Of a DNA stretch of 64,000 nt, positions 1 to 10,149 are shown piece by piece. The notes beneath the pieces are model-generated. The model ran no database searches. It saw nothing but the letters and a program-made list of their open reading frames with translations, and had not been told where the DNA came from. The DNA lies in NCBI GenBank assembly GCA_947650365.1, contig OX393553.1, positions 41,525,949 through 41,589,948 on the forward strand. The letters run 5' to 3'. The DNA is from Chamaelirium japonicum. Taxonomy: Eukaryota > Streptophyta > Magnoliopsida > Liliales > Melanthiaceae. Position numbers and translations under genes: made by a program. Each line of letters begins with the position of its first letter. Position 1 is the first letter of the stretch.

Positions 1-2970
1 ATCTAATTCATTCATACGATCCATTCTAATTCATTCGTACGATCCATTCTAATTCTTTCGTACGATCCATTCTAATTCATTCATTCGATCCATTCTAATT
101 CATTCGCACGAATGTATCCATTCTAATTCATTCGCACGAATGAATCCATTCTAATTCATTCGTACAATCCATTCTAATTCCTTCGTATGATCCATTCTAT
201 TTCATTCGTATGATCCATTCTAATTCATTCGTATGATCCATTCTAATTCCTTCGTACGATCCATTCTAATTCATACGATCCATTCTATTTCATTCGTATG
301 AATTAGAATGGATCGTATGAATGAATTAGAATGGATCGTATGAATGAATTGGAATGGATCGTACGAATGAATTAGATTGGATCGTATGAATGAACTAGAA
401 TGGATCATGCGAATGAATTAGAATGGATCGTACGAATGAATTAGAATGGATCGTACAAAGGATTGATACATTCGTGCTAATGAATTAGAATGGATCGTAC
501 GAATGAATTAGATTGGATCGTATGAATGAATTAGAATGGATCGTGCGAATGAATTAGAATGGGATCGTACGAATGAATTAGAATGGATATATTCGTGAAA
601 ATGAATTAGAATGGATCGTATGAATGAATTAGAATGGATCGTACGAATGAATTAGAATGGATCGTACGAATGAATTAGAATGGATCGTACGAATGAATTA
701 GAATAAATGGATCATATGAATGAATTAGAATAGATACATTCGTGCGAATGAATTAGAATGGATCATACGAATGAGTAAGAATGGATCGTACGAATGAAAT
801 AAATGGATTGTATGAATGAATTAGAATGGATCGTACGAATGAATCATAATAGATTGTGCGAATGAATTAGAATGGATCGTACGAATGAATTAGAATGGAT
901 TGTTCGAATGAATTAGAATGGATCGTACGAATGAATTTTAATGGATACATTCGTGCAAATGAATTAGAATGGATCGTACGAATGAGTAAGAATGGATCGT
1001 ATGAATGAAATAGAATGGATTGTACGAATGAATTAGAATGGATTCATTCGAATGAATTAGAATGGATCGTACGAATGAATTAGAATGGATCGTACGAATG
1101 AATTAGAATGGATACATTCGTACGAATGAATTAGAATGGATACACGATCCATTCTAATTCATTCATACGATCCATTCTAATTCATTCGTACGATCCATTC
1201 TAATTATTTCACACGATCCATTCTATTTCATTCATAAGTTCCATTCTAATTCATTCGCACGATCCATTCTAATTCATTCATACGATCTATTCTAATTCAT
1301 TCGTACGATCCATTCTAATTCATTTGCACGATCCATTCTAATTCATAAGTACGATCCATTCTAATTCATTCGTACGATCCATTCTAATTCCTTCATACGA
1401 TCCAATCTAATTCATTCGTACGATCCATTTTAATTCATTCGCACAATCTATTCTAATTCATTCGTACGATCCATTCTAATTCATTCGTACGATCCATTCT
1501 AATTCCTTCGTACGATCCATTCTAATTCCTTCGTACGATCCATTCTAATTCATTCGCACGAATGTATCCATTCTAATTCATTCATACGATCCATTCTAAT
1601 TCATTCGTACAATCCACTCTATTTCATTCGTACAATCCATTCTTACTCATTCGTACGATCCATTCTAATTTATTCGCACGAATGTATCCATTCTAATTCC
1701 TTCGTACGATCTATTCTAATTCCTTGTACAATCCATTCTATTTCATTCGTACGATCCATTCTTACTCATTCGTACGATCCATTCTAATTCATTCATACGA
1801 TCCATTCTAATTCATTCGCACGATCCATTCTAATTCATTCATACAATCCAATGTAATTCATTCGTACGATCCATTCTAATTCATTCGTACGATCCATTAT
1901 AATTCATTCGCACGATCCATTCTAATTCATTCATACAATCCAATCTAATTCATTCTTACGATCCATTCTAATTCATTCGTATGATCCATTCTAATTCCTT
2001 CGTACGATCCATTCTAATTCATTCATACGATCCATTCTAATTCATTAGTACGATCCATTTTAATTCATTCGCATGATCCATTCTAATTCATTCATACAAT
2101 CCATTCTAATTCTTTCACACGATCCATTCTAATTCATTCGCACAATCTATTCTAATTCATTCGTACGATCCATTCTAATTCATTCGTATGATCCATTCTA
2201 ATTCATTCGTAGGATCCATTCTATTTCATTCGCACGATCCATTCTAATTCATTCGCACGATCCATTCTAATTCATTCGCACGATCCATTCTAATTCATTC
2301 GTACGATCCATTCTAATTCATTCGTATGATCCATTGTAATTCATTCGTACAATCCGTTCTATTTCATTCGTACGATCCATTCTTACTCATTCGTACGATC
2401 CATTCTAATTTATTCGCACGAATGTATCCATTCTAATTCATTCGTACGATCCATTCTAATTCACTCATATGATCCATTCTAATTCATTCGTACGATCCAT
2501 TCTAATTCATTCGCATGATCCATTCTAATTCATTCGTATGATCCATTCTAATTCATTCGCACGAATGTATCCATTCTAATTCATTCGTATGATCCATTCT
2601 AATTCATTCGTACAATCCATTCTATTTCAATCGTACGATCCATTCTTACTCATTCGTACGATCCATTCTAATTCATCCGCACGAATGTATCCATTCTAAT
2701 TCATTCGTACGATCCATTCTAATTCATTCATACGATCCATTCTAATTCATTTGCACGAATATATCCATTCTAATTCATTCGTATGATCCATTCTAATTCC
2801 TTCGTACGATCCATTCTAATTCCTTCGTACAATCCATTCTAATTCATTCGCACGATCCATTCTAATTCATTCGCACGATCCATTCTAATTCATTCATACG
2901 ATCCAATCTAATTCATTCATACGATCCATTCTAATTCCTTCGTACGATCCATTCTATTTCATTCGTATGA
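1..2970. repeat. 3 kb higher-order repeat, copy 1 (truncated by window start)
   Basis: The order is a minus block, then plus (300-1143), then a long minus block. Landmarks shared with 36.9-39.67 kb include CATTCATTCGATC (78 and 37010), a monomer fused to AAATGG near 705 and 37610, and the plus-to-minus junction GGATACACGATCC (about 1139 and 38021). The offset is about 36.9 kb. The window starts inside this copy. Confidence 0.75.
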
Positions 2971-5900
2971 TCCTTTCTAATTCCTTCGTAGGATCCATTC
3001 TTATTCATTCCCATGAATGTATCCATTCTAATTCATATGTACGATCCATTAGAATGAATAAGAATGGATCGTACGAAGGAATTAGAATGGATCATACGAA
3101 TGAAATAGATTGGATCGTACGAAGGAATTAGAATGGATCGTATGAATGAATTAGATTGGATCGTATGAATGAATTAGAATGGATCGGGCGAATGAATTAG
3201 AATGGATCGTGCGAATGAATTAGAATGGATTGTACGAAGGAATTAGAATGGATCGTACGAAGGAATTAGAATGGATCGTGCAAAAGAATTAGAATGGATT
3301 TTATGAATGAATTAGAATGGATCGTGCTAATGAATTAGAATGGATCGTACGAATGAATTAGAATAGATTGTGCGAATGAATTAGAATGGATCGTACGAAG
3401 GAATTAGAATGGGTCGTAATAATGGATCGTACGAATGAAATAGAATGGTTCGTACGAATGAATTAGCATGGATCGTGCTAATGAATTAGAATGGAACGTA
3501 CGAATGAATTAGAATAGATTGTGCGAATGAATTAGAATGGATCGTACGAATGAATTAGAATGGATCCATCCTATTTCACTCGTATGATCCATTCTAATTC
3601 CTTCGTACGATCCATTCTTATTCATTCCCATGAATGTATCCATTCTACTTCATACGTATGATCCATTCTAATTCATTTATACGATCCAATCTAATTCATT
3701 CATAAAATCCATTCTAATTCATTCGCACGAATTTATCCATTCTAATTCATTTGTACGATCCATTCTAATTCATTCGTACAATCTATTCTAATTCATTCCT
3801 ATGTTCCATTCTAATTCATTTGCACAATCTATTCTAATTCATTCGTACGATCCATTCTAATTCATTCGCATGATCCATTCTAATTCATTCGTACGATCCA
3901 TTCTATTTCATTCATACGATCCATTCTAATTCATTCATACGATCCATTCTAATTCATTCGTACGATACATTCTAATTCGTTCGCACGAATGTATCCATTC
4001 TAATTCATTCGTACGATCCATTCTAATTCATTCGTACGGTCCATTCTTTTTCATTCGTACGATCCATTCTAATTCATTTGTACGATCCATTATAATTCCT
4101 TCTTATGATCCATTCTAATTCATTCGCACGATCCAGTCTAATTCATTCGTACGATCCATTCGAATTCATTCGCACGATCCATTCTAATTCATTCGCACAA
4201 TCTATTCTAATTCATTCGCACGAATGTATCCATTCTAATTCATTCGTACGATTTCCATTCTAATTCATTCGCACGAATGTATCCATTCTAATTCATTAAT
4301 ACGATCCAATCTAATTCATTCATACGATCCATTCTAATTCATTCATACAATCCATTCTATTTCTTTCACATGATCCATTCTAATTCATTCATACGATCCA
4401 TTCTAATTCTTACTATGCATTCTAATTCAATCCATTCTAATTCATTCGTACAATCCATTCTTACTGACTCAAACAATCCATTCTAATTCATTCGCACGAA
4501 TTTATCCATTTTAATTCATTCGTACGATCCATTCTAATTCATTCGCACAATCTATTTTAATTCATTCGCACGAATGAATCCATTCTAATTCATTCGTACA
4601 ATCCATTCTATTTCATTCATATGATCTATTCTTATTCATTCGTATGATCCATTCTAATTCATTCGCACGAATGTTTCCATTCTAATTCATTCGTATGGAT
4701 ACATTCGTGCCAATGAATTAGAATGGATCGTATGAATGAATTAGAAAAGATTGTGCGAATGAATTAGAATGGATCGTGCGAATGAATTAGAATGGATACA
4801 TTCGTGCGAATGAATTAGAATGGATCGTACGAATGAATTAGAATGGATCGTACGAATGAAATAGAATGGATTGTACGAATGAATTAGAATGGATCGTACG
4901 AATGAATTAGAATGGATCGTGTGAAAGAATTAGAATGGATTGTATGAATGAATTAGAATGGATCGTATGAATGAATTAGAATGGATACATTCGTGCGAAT
5001 GAATTAGAATGGATCGTGCGAATGAAATAGAATGGATCGTACGAATGAATTAGAATGGATCGTACGAATGAATTAGAATAGATTATGCGACGAATGTATC
5101 CATTCTAATTCATTCGTACGATCCATTCTAATTCATTTATACGATCATAGATCGTATGAAGGAATTAGAATGGATCATACGAATGAATTAGAATGAATGG
5201 ATCGTACGAATGAATTAGAATGGATCGTACGAATGAATTTGAATGGATACATTCGTGCGAATGAATTAGATTGGATCGTACGAATGAGTAAGAATGGATC
5301 GTACGAATGAAATAGAATGGATTGTACGAACGAATTAGAATGGATCATACGAATGAAATAGAATGGATCGTACGAAGGAAGTAGAATGGATCGTACGAAT
5401 GAATTAGAATGGATAGTACGAATGAATTAGAATGGATCGTACGAATGAAATAGAATGGATTGTACGAATGAATTAGAATGGATCGTACGAATGAATTTGC
5501 ATGGATCGTGCTAATGAATTAGAATGGAACGTACGAATTAATTAGAATGGATTGTAGAATGGATCGTATGAATGAATTGGATTGGATCGTGTGAATGAAT
5601 TAGAATGGATCGAACGAATGAATTAGAATAGATCGTACGAAGGAATTAGAATGGATCGTACATAGGAATTAGAATGGATACATTCGTGCGAATGAATTAG
5701 AATGGATCGTACGAATGAATTAGAATGGATCGATCGAATGAATTAGAATGGATCGTACGAATGAAATAGAATGGATCGTACGAATGAATTAGAATGGATC
5801 GTATGAATGAATTAGAATGGATCGTACAAATGAATTAGAATGGATACATTCGTGCAAAAGAATTTGAATGGATCGTACGAATGAAATAGAATGGATTGTA

Positions 5901-7101
5901 TGAATGAATTAGATTGGATCGTACGAATGAATTAGAAAGGATACAATCGTGCAAAAGAATTAGAATGGATTGTATGAATGAATTAGAATGGATCGTACGA
6001 ATGAGTAAGAATGGATTGTACGAATGAATTAGAATAGATCGTGCGAATGAATTAGAATGGATCGTGCGAATGAATTAGAATGGATCTGGATACATTCGTG
6101 CGAATGAATTAGAATGGATCGTACGAATGAATTAGAATGGATCGTACGAATGAATTAGAATGGATCGGATCGTGCGAATGAATTAGAATGGATCGGATGA
6201 ATGAATTAGAATGGATTGTACGAATGAATTAGAATGGTTTAGTACGATCCATTCTATTTCATTCCCATGAATGTATCCATTGATCGTACGAATGAATTAG
6301 AATGGATTCTAATTCATTCATACGATCCATTCTAATTCATTCATACAATCCATTCTAGTTCGTTCTAATTTATTTGAATTCGTACGATCCATTCTAATTC
6401 ATTAGCATGATCCAAATTCATTCATTCGTACGGTCTATTCTATTTCATTCGTATGATCCATTCTTATCGCACGATCCATTCTAATTCATTCGCATCGCAC
6501 GATCCATTCTAATTCATTCGCACGATCCATTCTAATTCATTCGTACGATCCATTCTAATTCCTTTGTACGACCCATTATATTTCTTTCATACGATCCATT
6601 CTAATTCATTAATATGATCCAATCTAATTCATTTATATGATCCATTCTAATTCCTTCGTACGATCCATTCTAATTCATACGATCCATTCTATTTCATTCG
6701 TACGATCCATTCTAATTCAATCGTACGATCCATTCTAATTCATTCGTACGATCCATTCTAATTCATTCGCACAATCGTGCAAAAGAATTAGAATGGGTTG
6801 TATGATTGAATTAGAATATCTCGTGCAAATGAATTAGAATGGATCATGCGAATGAATTAGAATGGATCGTACGAATGAATTAGAATAGATTGTGCGAATG
6901 ATTTAGAATGGGTCGTACGAATGAATTAGAATGGATACATTCGTGCGAATGAATTAGAATGGATCGTATGAATGAATTAGAATGGATCGTATGAGTGAAT
7001 TCGAATGGATCGTGTGAATGAATTAGAATGGATTGTACGAATGAATTAGAATGGATCGTACGAATGAATTAGAATAGATACGTTCATGCGAATCCATTCT
7101 A
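1..7101. repeat. 23-bp satellite array, left segment, mixed polarity
   Basis: Continuous 23-bp satellite with 28-bp variants; no gene is visible. Plus means GAATGAATTAGAATG then GATCGTAC read on the given strand. Polarity blocks: minus 1-299, plus 300-1143, minus 1144-3050, plus 3051-3565, minus 3566-4696, plus 4697-5090, minus 5091-5146, plus 5147-6240, minus 6241-6280, plus 6281-6307 (about one monomer), minus 6308-6774, plus 6775-7090, minus 7091-7106. The first 3 kb match 36.9-39.67 kb block for block. The stretch 5.0-6.8 kb is the most broken, with several very short inverted blocks and partial monomers (for example near 6280 and 6360-6480), which suggests repeated small rearrangements. 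Confidence 0.97.
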
Positions 7102-7106
7102 TTTCA
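7102..7106. repeat. left target-site duplication of solo LTR (TTTCA)
   Basis: The five bases TTTCA lie directly before the LTR 5' end (TGTTAGG) and are repeated directly after its 3' end at 9239-9243. Removing the LTR and one copy restores an ordinary minus-polarity satellite stretch (CCATTCTATTTCATTCG), so this is a genuine integration duplication and not chance. Five bp is the usual size for LTR retrotransposon integrases. Confidence 0.93.
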
Positions 7107-7933
7107 TGTTAGGATTGATGTGTTCTAAGCTTGTAAAACTTTAAGTTTTGGTCTAATAAAGATTGATAGTTATTATTATATGAGATGCATATAGGTGCGT
7201 AACATAGTTACGTGTTCTTTAGAGAACAGAGAGCCATGGTTATATGGTAGTCCACTGAGTTGAAGACTAAGTGGATTGGTCCCGTATAACCTAAATATGT
7301 TCGCAGCTATGATCAGGTTGGTCGCCTCTTCATGGTAAGCTATTGGCGATGACAGTTCATTGGATGTCTTCACCATGGTCATCACCAGGCACAGTGTCTG
7401 TGGCTGAACGGAACTAACACGGTGTACAGATCAGTGAGCAGACACTGGTACACTAAGCCGTGTTTCTGCTTAGGGTAAAACGGTCCTAAACCCTGAGGAA
7501 CCACGACTGATGGACTAACCAGTTGCGTAGTGCTTTGGCGCACCAATGTGTGAGGGTCCATATGCAGTGATCCAAAACCACGGTGTACTGGGTTACCCGG
7601 CTGGCGTTGCATTAGCGTGTCACTCCTGCAGGCCATCCACACCCCTGATGGGAGGTGCGTTCCTTGGTGTGACTTACACTGTACCAAACCCAGGCCTGGT
7701 GGTCATCAGTTTGACTGTTGACCAGGTTCGATTACTCGACGGGGTAATCAGAGGTACGATGTATAGGTCAACCTGGAAGGAACCAGGTCATATGATCATT
7801 CGAGTCTGACGGTAGTCTTCACCGCTCGAAGTGAATCATGGCATCAAGTGGAGGGACAGCGGGTTTACCACTACTAAGCGGAGAGCAGGGGTATGATGGA
7901 GAACATAGTAAGTCTGGGTGAATTGGAGTGCAG

Positions 7934-8023
7934 CCTGCGTCGCACTCTGGGTGGCTACGCAGGTTAACTCGAGCTCAGAGGATCGATGGTACACTCGGGT
8001 AGTGTGTCGATCGAGCTTGAGTT
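7934..8023 (+). other. consecutive inverted repeats in LTR U3
   Basis: Two adjacent potential stem-loops. The first pairs CCTGCGT (7934-7940) with ACGCAGG (7957-7963). The second is larger: AACTCGAGCTC (from 7966) and GATCGA (7981-7986) face TCGATC (8007-8012) and GAGCTTGAGTT (8013-8023), with an inner ACACT/AGTGT stem (7991-7995 and 8001-8005). The outer arm has one mismatch and a 4-base bulge. The function is unknown; it could be a folded element in the LTR DNA or in read-through RNA. Confidence 0.6.
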
Positions 8024-8170
8024 GGAAGCCATGAACCCCGGTCCCTGATGGTTCCACCTTATCAACATTATATACGGTTCTTGAACCGTCTCCTCGGAAC
8101 ACCATAAGCATGAGGAAGAAAGAAGTATACGCTCCGTGTGTGCTTGGCACTAGAGCACGGTAGATGCGTA

Positions 8171-8225
8171 ACTACATACGAGTACTAAGGGTTGAGCCCG
8201 AGACTAGTGCAGAGTCGTATGTAGT
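8171..8225 (+). other. 11-bp perfect inverted repeat in LTR U3
   Basis: ACTACATACGA (8171-8181) is the exact reverse complement of TCGTATGTAGT (8215-8225), separated by 33 bases. It is the longest perfect inverted repeat I found in the LTR. It could form a stem-loop or mark paired protein-binding sites; no role is shown. Confidence 0.6.
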
Positions 8226-8552
8226 AATCCCTAGCCATAAGTGAACTTCGCTGCATAGGTGCGATGTACCGGGGTATATTGCGAGTTGACTAGTTGACTT
8301 TACTAGAGGCACCCTCCGGTGGCCTCAGTTAATAGTAAGTACCTTGTAGATATCACTTAAGTAATGGCCGCTAGGTATCGCACACTAGAAATGGTCAAAA
8401 TGAGGCGTCGAGGCGTTTTAGTAAAAACCTCACTCTGCCGGACCTCACTGTTGGCCGACCCTAGTGGTGTGACACCTTGCTAGGGCCGGCCCTATGATGT
8501 AGGGATAAGAATCCCTCATCTATAGGGCCGGCCATATGGATAGGGATGGGGC

Positions 8553-8637
8553 GATAAAAACGGTTAAGATCGAGCCCTAAAAAGTGAGAAAACAGATAAA
8601 TACGCGGAGAGATAAAAAGGAGATAATGGAGAGATAA
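8553..8637 (+). promoter_or_regulatory. five GATAA elements upstream of the TATA box
   Basis: GATAA occurs at 8553, 8595, 8611, 8622 and 8633, in a purine-rich stretch 50-140 bp upstream of the TATA box. Plant light- and stress-responsive promoters often carry GATA/I-box elements, so these may be enhancer sites of the retrotransposon. The spacing suggests partial internal duplication (GAGATAA repeated). Confidence 0.4.
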
Positions 8638-8690
8638 TTAGAGGGGGTCATTATCCCCTTTGATCCTTATCCAAGGGGGTTGGCCGGCCC

Positions 8691-8698
8691 TATAAAAG
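8691..8698 (+). promoter_or_regulatory. TATA box of the LTR promoter
   Basis: TATAAAAG fits the plant TATA consensus and sits directly after a GGCCGGCCC box. Transcription would be expected to start about 25-35 bp downstream, near 8720-8730, just before a long pyrimidine-rich leader. This sets the U3/R boundary and the plus orientation of the element. Confidence 0.7.
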
Positions 8699-8735
8699 TC
8701 CCCATGGGGCGCCGGCCCTATGGTCCAGAAAATCC

Positions 8736-8815
8736 GAACCCCCTCCTCTCTCATCTCTCTAGTTCTCTCCCTAATCTCTCTCCGTTTCCCGCTTGCTACT
8801 TCGTCTTTCTCGCGT
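8736..8815 (+). other. pyrimidine-rich R/U5 leader
   Basis: Dense CT tracts (CCCCCTCCTCTCTCATC and similar) follow the predicted transcription start and run for about 80 bases. Such leaders are common in plant LTR transcripts and many plant 5' UTRs. Purine-rich and AT-rich sequence follows, with a possible weak polyadenylation signal AATAAG at 8902; that signal is only a candidate. Confidence 0.5.
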
Positions 8816-9238
8816 GGAGTTCTGAAGAAGGAGAAGGGTCGTTCTTCAGAGGTACTCAGAGATCCGAGAGCGACGTTCCGTGCATCGTGTGAGATCGGGT
8901 GAATAAGAAGGCAACATCTCCATTCGTACCGTCGGCATCTTCGCGAACGATCTTCCGTCTCCATCGACAAAGAAGACAATTCTCCGCGGTTAAAAGATCC
9001 GTACGAAAGGTATGTGTAATCTAACATGTAGATCTAACGAGCATTATGATTTGCATCCATGCTAGTTAATTATTACGCTAGATTGCTGTTAGGGGTTTTC
9101 GATTCTCGTGCATACACATGCACACATATGTAGATTAGTTTCTATGAAAAGTTAAATCGTGTAACGTGCACCATGAATGGTCTTTCGACCGCCAAATCGC
9201 TTCCGCTGCGAGCCTCTGACCCGGATTAACTTCCAACA

Positions 9239-9243
9239 TTTCA
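9239..9243. repeat. right target-site duplication of solo LTR (TTTCA)
   Basis: The right copy of TTTCA directly follows the LTR end AACA and runs into TTCGTACGATCC, normal minus-polarity satellite. It pairs with 7102-7106. Confidence 0.93.
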
Positions 9244-10149
9244 TTCGTACGATCCATTCTAATTCATTCGTACGATCCATTCTTACTAATTCGTACGATC
9301 CATTCTTAATCATACGTACGATCCATTCTAATTCATTCGCATACGAATGAATTAGAATGGATCATACGAATGAATTAGAATAGATTGTGCGAATGAATTA
9401 GAATGGATCGTACGAAATAAGTAGGAATGGATCGTACGAATAAAATAGAATGGATTGTACGAATGAATTAGAATGGATCGTGCAAATGAATTAGAATGGA
9501 TCGTACGAAGGAATTAGGATGGATCGTACGAATGAATTAGAATGGATCGTATGACGTGTGAAAGAATTAGAATGGATTGTATGAATGAATTAGAATCGTA
9601 CGAATGAATTAGAATGGATACATTCGTGCGAATGAATTAGAATGGATCATATGAATGAATTAGATTGGATCGTATTAATGAATTAGAATGGATCGTGCGA
9701 ATGAATTAGAATGGATCGTACGAATGAATTAGAATAAATACATTCGTGCGAATGAATTAGAATGGATCGTATGAATGAATTAGAATGGATCGTATGAGTG
9801 AATTCGAATGGATCGTACGAATGAATTAGAATAGATTGTGCGAATCAGTAAGAATGGATCGTATGAAGGAATTAGATTGGATCGTATGAATGAATTAGAA
9901 TGGATCGTGCGAATGAATTAGAATGGATCGTATGAATGAATTAGAATGGATCGTACAAAGGAATTAGAATGGATCGTACGAATGAATTAGAATGGATCGT
10001 ATGAATGAATTAGAATGGATCGTGTATCCATTCTAATTCATTCGTACGATCCATTCTAATTCATTCGCACGATCCATTCTAATTCATTCATACGATCCAT
10101 TCTAATTCATTCGCACGAATGTATCCATTCTAATTCATTCGTACGATCC

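Larger units (their letters stand above)
8483..8720 (+). promoter_or_regulatory. cluster of GGCCGGCC-type boxes around the LTR promoter
   Basis: Four related GC-rich motifs cluster in an otherwise AT-leaning promoter: GGGCCGGCCCTAT (8483-8495), GGGCCGGCCATAT (8525-8537), GGCCGGCCCTATAA (8682-8695, overlapping the TATA box) and GCGCCGGCCCTATGG (8709-8723). Each carries the core GCCGGCC and is followed by TAT or ATAT. They are probably short tandemly spread promoter elements or remnants of a promoter subrepeat. No binding factor can be assigned from sequence alone. Confidence 0.55.
7107..9238 (+). mobile_element. solo LTR of an LTR retrotransposon, probably Ty1/copia (Angela/BARE-1-like)
   Basis: A 2,132-bp island of complex sequence inside the satellite. 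It begins TGTTAGG and ends TTCCAACA, giving the TG...CA ends and a 4-bp terminal inverted repeat TGTT/AACA. It is flanked by perfect TTTCA duplications. There is no primer-binding site, internal gag-pol region or second LTR: satellite resumes at once on both sides, so this is a solo LTR left by LTR-LTR recombination. A TATA box at 8691 and a pyrimidine-rich leader give plus orientation, with U3 about 7107-8715 and R-U5 about 8716-9238. The length, the late TATA box, the phrase CGCTTCCGCTGCG near the 3' end and a motif like GTGCTTTGG.GCACCAA near 7530 recall plant Angela/BARE-1 LTRs. That lineage call rests on memory of the family and is less certain than the solo-LTR call. Short open frames inside it are not genes. 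Confidence 0.92.

Noticed and set aside
1-7106. CRISPR-like array, because short repeats recur at regular spacing
   Set aside because: There are no unique spacers: the whole period is repeat, and the polarity changes. This is eukaryotic satellite DNA.
7176-8150. Several open frames of 69-104 codons on both strands inside the LTR (7176-7385, 7382-7687, 7546-7809, 7836-8150)
   Set aside because: They overlap each other on opposite strands within U3 of a solo LTR, show no recognisable domain, and plant LTRs of this type do not encode proteins. Their length is expected by chance in sequence of this base composition.
8638-9027. 129-codon minus-strand frame across the LTR promoter and leader, and short plus frames at 8680-8902
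   Set aside because: The minus frame is the complement of the TATA box and the CT-rich leader and gives a low-complexity Arg/Glu-rich peptide. The plus frames start before or at the predicted transcription start. None looks like a gene.
7107-9238. Gypsy-family (chromovirus or Tat) origin for the LTR
   Set aside because: Such elements can have LTRs of 2 kb or more, so this is not excluded. The arrangement and short motifs fit Angela-type Ty1/copia LTRs better in my recollection. A search of the LTR against a plant repeat library with domain-classified full elements would settle it.
9239-9300. A tRNA primer-binding site after the LTR, which would indicate a full element
   Set aside because: Satellite resumes directly after AACA and the target-site duplication, with no TGG-type primer-binding sequence and no internal region.
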